Position numbers and translations under genes: made by a program. This document shows positions 22,001 to 32,800 of a stretch of DNA of 42,991 bases, piece by piece (within the stretch, counting starts at the first letter, position 1; each line of letters opens with the position of its first letter). Below the pieces are notes generated by a model. It saw only the letters and a program-made list of their open reading frames with translations. It ran no database searches and was not told the DNA's origin. The stretch spans positions 13,804 to 56,794 of the forward strand of contig JAKCWW010000997.1 of assembly GCA_026260175.1 (NCBI GenBank), read 5' to 3'. The stretch comes from Reticulitermes lucifugus (taxonomy: Eukaryota > Arthropoda > Insecta > Blattodea > Rhinotermitidae).

Positions 22001-22956
22001 TGGATCTACATGTTCACTTTTACAATACAGGCCTTTTCAAGTAAAGTGTGGTGAATACGTGAATTAGACTCTACAATAAGGTGCCAAATCACATAATAAA
22101 ATTAATAAGAGCAAACCTTTTAAAAGAGAGATGAAATCCTTTCTGTTATAACATGTGTTTTATTCAGTGGATGAATTTGTGTCATACCGATTACATACGG
22201 ACTGTATGCATGTGTGAGTTTGAAAAGTTGTCATACCTATCTGTCTTTAATTAGTATTGATATTTTACATTATATTATGCTATATTACATTGTATTTTAT
22301 TGTTTTAATGTTGATGTGTTGTGAGTTGAGTCTTTGTGATATATAACTTGTAAATGATTTTCATATGATATGCAAGTTGTAAACTGAATTTGACATGTCC
22401 AATGTCACACATGTGACTCAGTGGACTGAATGAATAAACTAAACTAAATGTACAAAAAAATCTGCATGAAAAACGTTGAACTCTCATTACTTAAACCAGT
22501 GCCTTTAAATACATTTTGGTTCCTATGTGCTACAGTCATTCATCTAATTCAATATATAAATACTGAATGAAATCTGTATATGTACAAATCATCACACGTT
22601 CCAATGCCACTTAAATAAACTTAACAAAATTATGAGAATCGTTTGAATTTACCTTCTACAACTTAAGCAGCAACATTAACGTTGTATTCATAATTTAAAT
22701 TAAATCAATAGTTCCCATTTAATGACTGCATTAAATTTTATCACATAACCTCAATAATTACAACTAAATCACCCCTGAGTTTCCTACATCAACACATTAA
22801 ACATAAACAGGATAAATACTAAAAGATGAAAATAATAACATTCTTACATGAATTTGAAATACGTGCATTGTTCCTCTGTTGTTCTGGAGATGGTGGATCT
22901 TGGGGACGACTTTGTTCTTCTTGGTGTGTTAATGTAACACCTCCCACAACATGCAT
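18981..22956 (-). CDS. Acidic 318-aa protein of unknown function, three coding exons
   Basis: I reconstruct join(22956..22848, 20277..19546, 19096..18981) on the minus strand. The donors GTAAGA and GTGAGT and the acceptors 'ctgtgttttgcag' and 'gagtcttcttag' are good, and codons split across both junctions are completed in frame (109+732+116 = 957 nt, 318 aa plus stop). The start ATG at 22956 follows an in-frame TAA nine bases upstream. The protein begins MHVVGGVTLTHQEE, then is highly acidic and Asn/Ser/Lys-rich (low-complexity, probably disordered) through about residue 230. It ends in a more ordered part with WHLQQQVSPQDWISL and VDVQTLLEALFEYV, which looks helical. I see no signal peptide, membrane segment or known domain and do not recognise the family. 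It diverges from the ENKUR gene across a short shared promoter. Intron 1 contains a SINE and a LINE 3' end. Confidence 0.6.
19546..20277 (-). CDS. Large middle exon of the acidic 318-aa protein
   Basis: 732-nt exon, open throughout, between acceptor TTTTGCAG and donor GTGAGT. It encodes the Asp/Glu/Asn-rich central region, with several Cys residues spread along it. The unspliced frame would run on to a stop at 19478, but the strong donor and the phase match to the downstream exon favour splicing. Confidence 0.65.
21544..21590 (+). ncRNA. Decayed hammerhead-like motif
   Basis: TGTCC 21544-21548 pairs perfectly with GGACA 21586-21590, and a 7-bp hairpin GATTTAC 21557-21563 / GTAAATC 21571-21577 sits where stem II should be. 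However, the core reads TTGAAGA for CTGANGA and the GAAAC box is replaced by TTGC. The helices persist without the catalytic core, so no activity is expected. Confidence 0.3.
21628..21895 (+). repeat. SINE family A, full length, in an intron
   Basis: B-box GGATTCGATTCCC lies near 21682; the body ('catccagaccagttctgag', 'gggtactggaggttctttt') and the tail 'acaattttacctttatt' follow. It lies antisense in intron 1 of the minus-strand acidic-protein gene. Confidence 0.7.
21940..22450 (+). mobile_element. LINE 3' end, decayed
   Basis: In the frame covering about 22095-22190 the sequence reads PFKREMKSFLL, a stop, then HVFYSVDEFV. This is the C-terminal signature 'FKxELKxFLLxHxFYSVxEFL' of CR1/jockey-like LINE reverse transcriptases. 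It is followed by an AT-rich 3' untranslated stretch ending 'gaatgaataaactaaactaa' near 22447. It sits inside intron 1 of the minus-strand gene in antisense orientation. The remainder of the element is absent. Confidence 0.6.
22848..22956 (-). CDS. First coding exon of the acidic 318-aa protein
   Basis: 36 codons plus one base, from ATG at 22956 to donor CAT|GTAAGA. It encodes a Gln/Pro-rich start. Upstream untranslated sequence is probably spliced: an acceptor-like 'ggattttag' lies near 22986 and a donor-like CGG|GTGAGA ends a likely 5' exon at 23293. Confidence 0.6.
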
Positions 22957-23293
22957 GGGCTCTTACACTTCAGTTCAGACACTCCTAAAATCCATAACCC
23001 CGAACAATAAGCCAGATTCATCCATCAAACATTGATCACGTAACTAGACTCAACTACATCATACATTTAAACGTCATATTTGACACATGAAAACATTTGA
23101 CAGCAGACTTCTTATCAAGGCCTCACCTCTTGAAACCTATCCTAGAAACTGCATTGCTGAACTAATAATCACAGAAACAGTGACACTAAATAATAAAACT
23201 AAACCATCTGTAAATACAACAGCTTGAACTTCGCATAATCCCACAACAAACTGAAAGCAAAACCCCTCTGCTAGACGAACACATATTCTCACC

Positions 23294-23737
23294 CGTACAT
23301 AAATCCTACGCACCGCAGTTCTTGCGCATACTACAGCATCCCACACAAAACCAAGAGTCATCTACCGGCAAATTGTTCAAACTAGTGTACAGGACCCTTA
23401 ACGCTCCATGCTCTCAACCGAAGATGATAGAACCAGGACCGACAACCGCAGCAAGGGAAGATCAGATACCATACGCCATTTGAATTCGGCATTTGCTGCA
23501 TATACGCTGCCAAATTCCATGAATTCTGTTGCTAAGCAACACAAACATCTTTTGACAACTACGAAAAGCAGTTTTCTTAGTATACAACTTCAAGGGAAGC
23601 TATAGAATGAAAATGCTGTGTTAGATTGGGACTTTAAATGCATGTGTTACAAGTGTATATAAAAATCATTGTACCCAAAGGTTTAAAAGGTGCTCTCTTG
23701 TAAATACAATTGCAAGTTGGGACAGGTACCAAGAAAA
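23294..23737. promoter_or_regulatory. Shared promoter region between divergent genes
   Basis: About 440 bp separate the donor of the likely 5' untranslated exon of the minus-strand acidic-protein gene (23293) from the ENKUR start codon (23738). The stretch is locally richer in CpG than the surrounding introns and has no repeat. A short divergent spacing like this suggests a bidirectional promoter. Transcription starts cannot be read from sequence. Confidence 0.5.
23528..23540. promoter_or_regulatory. RFX X-box
   Basis: GTTGCTAAGCAAC is a perfect inverted repeat of GTTGCT around one base and fits the X-box consensus RYYNYY-N(1-3)-RRNRAC bound by RFX transcription factors, which switch on ciliary and flagellar genes. 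It lies 198 bp upstream of the ENKUR start codon. The ciliary identity of that gene makes the match meaningful rather than chance. Confidence 0.65.
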
Positions 23738-23823
23738 ATGTCCACAATACTGCTTACAAATCATAATGAGAACATATACAATATTATTAAAAAGGAAGTT
23801 GCAGTGCAACCCCCACAAATAGG
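23738..23823 (+). CDS. ENKUR: ENKUR exon 1 (coding)
   Basis: ATG at 23738, 28 codons plus GG, donor GTAATC at 23824. It contains the conserved IYNII motif. The split codon GG|T (Gly) is completed by exon 2. It is too short to stand out as an open frame; it was found by matching the enkurin N-terminus. Confidence 0.8.
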
Positions 23824-26800
23824 GTAATCAAAGAATAGAATAGAGTAGAATACAATAGAATAGAATAGAGATTAGAATTTACAATTCCATACATTCGTTG
23901 TACTATAGATGTGTAACACGTCATACTATGCATATCATATAAAACGATTCAAATATGAAATATGTGATTAGTACAATTTGTATAATAATCTTGTAAGAAT
24001 ATATTACATATACAGACCAAAATATATAAAAGTATTTGTGTCAAAAGTCATATAGACGCACTACTTAAGATTTCAACTGAAAAAAATTTACAGAATAGAA
24101 GGAATCTTCATTTGAAGTGTCATTTTCCCATTTTAGCAAAAACAGAAATGGGTCAAGAGACCAGTAAAAGTCCCCAGTATCAAATTCCATCAAAATCCAT
24201 ATGGTGGTTCCTGAATTCTTATATATGTACAGGCAAAACTGACAGACACAGCAAAGCACATACATACATTTTTGCAAATTTTAATTTTGAATGTGCCACA
24301 AACAGTGCAGGAAGAACAATAATTGGCCCCATTTTAATTCTTCTTTCTTATAAGGCCCTCTGTTTTGAATCAGTATGACATTCATGAAAATGTGACAACA
24401 GTATGGAAGAGATTTGATCACATTCATAATTTACTGCTTACCAGATAATCAACAAGTTGTCTAGAGCAGTACTACTACACCAACCTGCTGGGTACCTGTC
24501 AGTATTCTTCAGCTGAACATTAGTCATGCATTGTGTGATATATGAAATTTGAGCATAGGAAGTTTAAGATGCACTCTTTTAGAACAAAATCAACAGCAGC
24601 TGTAATAAACTATTCCATTATGTCAGCTGGAGATGCATGAAATTAATGTTGACATTCCCCCAAAGAGAGAAGTAGTTTCAGATAATATCTGGTATACAGT
24701 TATGGTGTAGCCCATCTCATACATACTTTTCATTCCAAATAAATGAATTCAGTTCAGATACAGTAATGAAAGGTGTTGAAATACTGTGTTTGTTGCTGTT
24801 TGTTACAGTGCTCCGTCACAATGCATAGCTAAATTGTTCAAGGATGAAGGAAAAACACACAAACATTGTCACAAAACATTTGGTCTTGCTGAAGTTCCAC
24901 TTAATAAACCATCAGAATACCTAAAAAAAAATTCTCGCATATTATCTTGCTCCCCAAAGACAGGTACGTAAAACTACAAGCAAAGTATAAGTCACTTTTG
25001 AACAACAGAGTATTTCCTTCTGGCCAGTAACAAACAACAGATTATAATATGACATGTAATGTAGATACACTCTTGCAACTGTCATCATTTAACCCCATGC
25101 AAATCACCACTTACAAAATTATTTTCTCAGAAGTGAACTGTAATTGTAATTGTATTTTATTCATCCTTCTTGACCAAATTTGTATAGGACACATCAATAA
25201 AATCTCTATATATACACATATGAGTCATCATACTTATCACTACAATCAATGTATCAAACAACCTATGCACCCAACAAATTACATTCAAAAGTAAGTACAA
25301 AACTCCTACATGTTTCAGCACCGAGGTGCCATCATCAGGGAGTTATCGAAACAAAGGAATATAAGGCCAGCACACTTACGTAGGTATTGTGTTGCCTTCA
25401 CTAAAATTATCAAAACAGTTAAAATTCTAGAACACATAAGGTTAACAATCATAAAATCACAACACTGTAAATTTAAAATTTTTGAAGTGACATGTTCCAG
25501 GCAGAAGTTTTCAGTTGTTTCCGCTCTTTATGAAGCATGCATAAAAACATCTTTCTTGGTCTATTACGATCTGAAGAGATCTCGCCCTGCTAGTAGTAGA
25601 AACATACTACAGCATCAGACGCACACACAAACAGTACAGCCTACACCATGAAAAATACCACCNNNNNNNNNNNNNNNNNNNNNNNNNNNNNNNNNNNNNN
25701 NNNNNNNNNNNNNNNNNNNNNNNNNNNNNNNNNNNNNNNNNNNNNNNNNNNNNNNNNNNNNNNNNNNNNNNNNNNNNNNNNNNNNNNNNNNNNNNNNNNN
25801 NNNNNNNNNNNNNNNNNNNNNNNNNNNNNNNNNNNNNNNNNNNNNNNNNNNNNNNNNNNNNNNNNNNNNNNNNNNNNNNNNNNNNNNNNNNNNNNNNNNN
25901 NNNNNNNNNNNNNNTTTTAAATAAAGTGCATCCAGTTGGTGTATGTAAATAGTGACTGTGAAAAGATGCACGGTGATCACAGAATAAACTCCTTTAAGTT
26001 ACTAAGTTACTGTCTTATAATACCACATTATTTGCTTCACTTAGCTGAAGTACTAGTGAATTTTTGTACTACACTTTGTATACACACAAGTTCACTGCCT
26101 CTTTCAATTTCCAATTCTCTAAAATGAGTCCTCATTTTATATACAGTTACATTTTCCATGTTCGAAGTTCATTTGACAAATAATCTTCTGCCAAGTAGAA
26201 TGTCTGTTGCAATAAAAATGATTTTAGTATCCTTTTGAAAAGTTGCGTATTCTTTAAATTCTTTGACTTTGTAATTTATCATATATTTTTATCCTCATGT
26301 TACTTAATTCTTAAATATCAGGTCTAAAAAACTGAGACACAAGATTTGATGTGCATTACAATCAGGGTTACCTAAATTTTTTTCCAACTTTCCTATCTTT
26401 AATTTTATGTAATACACAATTTCCATTATATATACATGGCATTGTGAGTATATTTAATGTTTTACACTGTTCCCTGCATAAAGTAACTCTCCCCACATTA
26501 CTGATAATACTGAGCACTCTCTTTTGTAGTTTAATTTTTTTCCTTCCCTGTCACCCCCCCCAACAAACAAAAAGAATACTGTACTACAAAAGCAAGTGAA
26601 AATTTGCGAAGTGCATACTGCTTAAGATACCTGACTCATTATACCTAAGGGATAAAATTATGTAATAACTTTTACTCAATTTAGAGCTTAAATTTTTTAT
26701 ATTTTTATATTTTCAGGCGGGTGTAAACCCAAATATTTTGTTTCAAATGTATACTTAACATCCATATCGATAATTCTAATTTGAGGTTTTAAAAAACACT

Positions 26801-29800
26801 TCTGAAACTTCATTCTTATTTGTTAATTTTGTTACTTGTAAAGATTCTGTGAATTATATTACTTCCAAAGCATTTACGGACCCTTCTTTGGATCTTATTA
26901 GCACACCATGTAAGTATGGCCATAATGTGAATCAATTACAAACATCAGCACTATAGGCAATAAAATGATAGCTTTTCATAAAGCTCAGTATGACTGTCAA
27001 ACTAGTGGGTATATTTACAGCTTGGCATTTACCTTCCTGTGCCCAACAGTATCAAGAGGACTATTGTGAAAAGCCGTGAGGTGGGAGCAACACTGCTCGA
27101 TTGCACATATGTCCTAAATGCTGTATGGCAATACAGCTTTGGAAACTATTAAAATATCATAATGGTATAGTCCGTGAAAACAACAAGAATTGTGCAAACT
27201 GTTTTGATAAAAGCACTGGAAATTTACCCCTAAAATTTCTTTGGTGGCATTTTACAAAGCCATTTACTAGTAGAAACAGTCTTTAAAATCCATTCTTTAA
27301 AGTGCTTCAGAACCATAAAATTCAATATGTCAATAGTGTGAATAATTCTAATATTTGTTCAATTTAAATATCCTAGTATCATATAAAAACAGAAAGAGGT
27401 CTGAGCACACCTATGAAAGGATTCTGTTCTACAAGATCTGTAATAGGACACAAGTGGCACAGTACTGCAAAGGACAATGATAAAAAATATTGATACTATT
27501 GACTACATCAACAAATCAACCGTTTTTCTAGAGTTAGAGCTTTCTGTTAATAACAGCCAGAACATAATTTTCACTCAGAATACCAGCTCTGAATAAGAAA
27601 TTTTAAATCACTTCAAATTAGATAACCTTAAATATTTATTTATTATAAATCTGAATTTTTGTTGGCAACGAAAAACAGAAAAAAAGTTCAAAAATAATTT
27701 GACAAAAGCTGCATAGAAAGGAGCAATTGTAACTGACCAAGCATAAAATATTTTTATCCTTTAAAAGTAGCAAGAACTATAGAAAAATACTGTATTCTTT
27801 CATTTTCAGAACAGCCACGTTGTCTGCTTTCACAGCGTCTTCCCAAAATTCCACCATGCATACAGGCTACCAAGAAACTCAACCATGATAAGGCAAGACA
27901 GTTGAATTTTGGTTAATAACAAGAAATTTCATTTACCTAACTGTACTATTAGTTACTTTGGCAGTTAGAATATGTAGCATATACGAAAACCAAGAAGTAC
28001 CTTCATGTTTGAAATCACAAATGACTGCACATAAACTACAGTGACTGCCAAAGGCTAAACATATGTGTGTTGTAAATTACAGTAATGACAATGAGTGAGA
28101 GAAAACAGTGTACCAGTAATAATTTAGCTTGGGATCACCATTCTGCAGTCCTGTCTAATTTCCACAAGTGTGTAACAAACGATGGTATAAAAAAGTGTAT
28201 TAATAATAAGCAGTTTGTGTATGTCTGTTCTGATTGGACTTGTACTGTCACTACTCACAGCATTATCTACTTTCTACAACAAAGAGAATGAACAGAATTA
28301 CTTTTGTAGAAATGGCAGATAACATGTTCCATGAATCCTTAAAATTGCACAGGTAGGTCATTTCATTGTATGTCATTATTGCTGGCACATTTCTTATACT
28401 TCATCATCAGTGCAATATGTGTGAACATTTTCAATTGTCAGTCACCTTGGCTTTAAACTTAAAACTGCTGGACATGGGGGGGAGGGGGTGAGAAAAAAAT
28501 AGTGGCACGTGCTGGATTAAGAACCTCCCAGAATAAACACAGATTCATGTCAAAACACTCTTAATTTGCAATAATTAAAAAGAAGAGCTGGCAGTTCAGT
28601 GCAGTGATAGTGGATAAGTTTTACTTTACTGCAATGTGCGTAGTGTGTTAGGCAGTCCTGACAGTTCAAAATACTATACCTTTCACATTATGTTTCAATT
28701 ACTTTTGTAACTTTCCCCGAGCTCATCCAGGAAGAATGCCTTAAATATCACATCTGTCCCAATTGAAAATTTGTATTCATCCTGCCACTTTTGATTGTAT
28801 AATAAATAAGTCATGCCACTAACAAAGCAACATTAAATAAAGTCACACCAACACAACCATAATGGATACTTCTCTTGATAGTAGTAATAAGTAATATTGT
28901 CCTTGTGCTTACTTAAGCACCATGTCACAAAGGCATATGGGGGAGTGAAGTAATAGCTCCATGCATGCTTAACCTTGGTTCTATATGAAGGCGAATAGTC
29001 AGCTCCACACTCCAGCCACTTTAGCCCCAGTATCCACAGAATAGGTGTAGGCTGGGTGGGCCCCAGAGCTACTCAGGATGCTTTAAAGAGAAAAACGTTT
29101 GTCCCCTGCTGTCCAGCCCCAAGCCTAACCACTATACCAACTGCACTAGATGTGGTATTTAACATATAACTTAATGTGAAGATAACATACAATACATTCA
29201 TAAGTTGGGCTACACTTTAACTCTCTATATAAATAATTTAATTCACAATATAAATAACAAGATGTCCTTCCAAGTCTCATGGTTCTCAATTCATTAACTT
29301 ACTGAAGATATTAATTGCTGTTAAATTGGCAAAGGAACTAAAGCACAAGGCTTTCTTGTTCCACATTAGAGACTGTTGCATGATAACTGCCAACAATGAC
29401 TTTTAAATTTTAAATTTGCCCTATTAGTGACATAACATATGATTATCAAGCAATTACTTGAGCTTGTGTTAACATTAGTGGCCACATGATTCCAATAGAC
29501 ATCAACATGAAACTATTGGCTTCTGCATTTTGTCATGGCCATTCACGTAATTGTTTACTCAGCTATTTGAAGATGATATAACAAACTCAGACATGTAAAA
29601 TTATAAACGTCAGCATTATTGTGACTGAGGAATGAGGAAGTGGACGGAAGTAAACATGGCCTATTTTAAAGTGTTTTACTGGCACTTTTCTGTGGTCAGA
29701 GAGATAAAACATGATAAATGTTCACATTATTATCACCGTGCATCTTCACGAATCAAATGAAACAAAATTAAAACAACTGATGCACAAATTGAGCCACCTT

Positions 29801-32800
29801 TATTGTAGCGTCCTTATTATATGCCCCTACATATGTTTCGGACCTTGGTCCATCATCGGGGGGTCTTGTCCATAAAAGCTACTACCTCAAATATAGTTGT
29901 ATGTCTTATAAAAACTATATTTGAGGTAGTAGCTTTTATGGACAAGACCCCCCGATGATGGACCAAGGTCCGAAACATATGTAGGGGCATATAATAAGGA
30001 CGCTACAATAAAGGTGGCTCAATTTGTGCATCAGTTGGTTTAATTTTGTTTCATATGATAAATGTTCATTGCAAAGCCAGTCCCTAAGCTGTGGTATGAA
30101 TGCAAGTCAGACACATTACTGCTGTACCAAGTAGCTTCATCTCAGATATTATTTTTAAATAATGGTATAAAGCTTTTTCTCTGCTTGTCCCTGGAATGTA
30201 CTAGTTCCTATGAGGTTAAATGTTGTTAAGGAAAGGTGTAACTGTAAAACCTGACATGTGACACATTTCAAAGCACAAAGAGCAGTCTGAATGTAAAACA
30301 AAATTATTGCTTTTTATCCCTACACTTTTAATTTCTTATTTTGTAGGATGCAGCAGATCCTTCACAGTGTTCTCCTTGTCCAAAACGGGGGCAAGAAAAA
30401 GAAAAGGATGCAAAACAAGATGTACAGAAAACTGAAGTCAATGTTAATGGGCAACGGAAGGATGGACACAATTACTGCTATCAGAATGTAATACACGCAA
30501 AGAAACTTGTTCCGCGCCAACCAAAACACAATTATGTTGACACCAAAAATGGAGATACTCGCGCTTTGCAATCCTCTGGTCTGGAACCTCATTATATTCT
30601 AAGGAAGGTACCAATGCATATAATGAAATGATGCACAACATACTAAAGATAGTTGCAGTGCAAGAATCATTTCATGCCCAACCCTTTAATCTGGTCTACA
30701 TAAAAGTGACATGTATCCCGCAAGCTGCTGATAAAAGAATCAAACACAACTGAAGATAATCAGATATTTCCAACCTCACTGAGGAAAACATGTTGCTCTT
30801 AGAAAATGGTGGCTACTCTATTACACACTATATAAAAGACTCACCTTTTTACATGAGGTAGGTTCTTGCATTCAACATGGGGGTAACATCCAGTGTATGT
30901 GGGTTTTCCAAATGCCTTTACAGACTGAGTTTTATCCTTTCTGGTAATTAGGACATTCATAAAAGGCAAAGCACTGTTGGCTTCTATTTCAATCACAAAC
31001 TGAATAACGGGTCTTATGGAGTGCTTTGGAAAATTAGCTCTGGATACAGTGCAATACAAACTGACCATGTGGCTCAGACATGAAGACGATAAGTTTCTGG
31101 TATTGCCACATGGTTCAGAGAGGTTACAGAACATTTTCAGTCACATCAATAGTAGTAGATTCCTATTGAGTTCAACAAAAAAGTCCAAGGCAACAATACT
31201 CTGCTCTTCCTGGACACCCTAGTTCCCAAAAAGGGCCTAACTTCGTCCACAAAGGTTTAAGTGAAATCCACTAACATGGGATACTACGTTCATTTTGAAT
31301 CCAACCACCCACTCCATGTAAAGGGAGGAATCATTCATAGCTTGTTTAGAAACCTGTTACCACTTGCTGTGAATGTCATGATGTCCTCAATTTGGGACGT
31401 TATCACACTGACTCCTTAAGGCAGACCCAATCAACCTGTAGCTCACAGGCAATATGTTGCCCATTAACACAGTGTTCTGTTGCCCATGAAGATGTTTGAA
31501 ATGAAAAAAGTCTTTTTAAATCTTTCCCTGGCAAACCTGAGAGACAGCACCAAAGCAATTCTGTTTCCTAGCAATCTATGAAATACAGGTAAAAACGTAC
31601 ATATCATTACCCATATATTTAATGCATCGGGACCGTAAGGGCCCGACCCACACTTTACTATACTATACTATACCCATATACTTAAGCATTCTTCATTTTC
31701 TGTATTGAGTTTCACGTTGCCTGCATGCAGACCACATTTTCCCGAATATGCCCGTACCGAATGAAAGGTTGATCATGCCTGCTTTAAGCATTCTTCACAA
31801 TATGAATATATCATTAGTCGCAAGGGAAAAGACATTAACTACATCCTAAAAAACGTTTTAGACAATTAAATGTATCATTTATGGATAAACATACACATAC
31901 ACACACACAGGCATCCCCCTCTATAATGTGCTCCACTTGGTGCTGTTTCGCTACAGTGCTCTTGCCAACCATTTTTTTTTAACTTTACATACAAATGTTA
32001 TGCAATTCAACAGTTTTCTGTGCGCTTGCATTTGTCACCACCATGCATTAACTGATGGCTGATTGCAGTTGGTTGGCATTAGCAGCTGATAGCAAGCAGC
32101 TTATTGAGTTGCATGCAGGTGGTATGATCTGTGCATTAGGGGATAATCACACTTCTCAAGGAAGAAGGTGCAACAAATCACAGCACCACATAACCATAAT
32201 TTAACTTTGTGTTTCGAGTGATGCAGTGTGGTACAAGTTGCATCTTGTCTTGTACAATTAGTGTACCATGATTTGGGGGGGGGATCCTCTTGGCCATAAT
32301 TATTCATGATACGTCAAAAGCACGAAAACAAGCTTATGTATAGGTGCATAGGAATATCTTGTTGTTATTAATAGTGAACCTGAATGTCATTAGATGTGAG
32401 AGCAACAGTTCAGTGTTTGCAAAGCGTTAGACTTAGTGTTATTGATAATGCAATCTGTGTTGCAAAATAAATACAAAATCCTGGAATGTGGAAAGACAGG
32501 AACTCATTTAAGGGCTTTGAAATTAAATACTACTCCGTCTACTTTGTCACCACTGTTAATCTGATTTCAGTACTGAAATATACCTGATTGTGGGAATTAA
32601 TTATGAATGAAGTGTAAGCCGAGAGTACAAATTAGATGTATGAACATTATTATTAACACACACAAACATTCATAAAATCAGACTGAAGAACTGCAGTAGA
32701 TGTGCAAATGCAAATGTTATAATATACTGCAACTTCAATAGGAACATGTAATGGTAATATATGCACTCTGATTGTAGATGCATTTTGTTGGACTCTAATT

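Larger units (their letters stand above)
29725..30054. mobile_element. Foldback element with 14-bp target duplication
   Basis: Two arms of about 140 nt, nearly identical and inverted (about 29755-29898 and 29913-30054), surround a 14-nt spacer. The 14-mer ATGATAAATGTTCA occurs directly before the element (29711-29724) and directly after it (30055-30068), as expected for a target-site duplication. The left side extends about 30 bp beyond the arm. Each arm carries a hammerhead-like motif and then 'aataaaggtggctc', so the two motifs face outward. It lies in ENKUR intron 3, where transcription would yield a long, almost perfectly paired RNA hairpin. Confidence 0.8.

Noticed and set aside
31016..31222. 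Independent small gene on the plus strand
   Set aside because: Its residues follow the Penelope-like RT order around the YxDD motif; it is a retroelement fragment.
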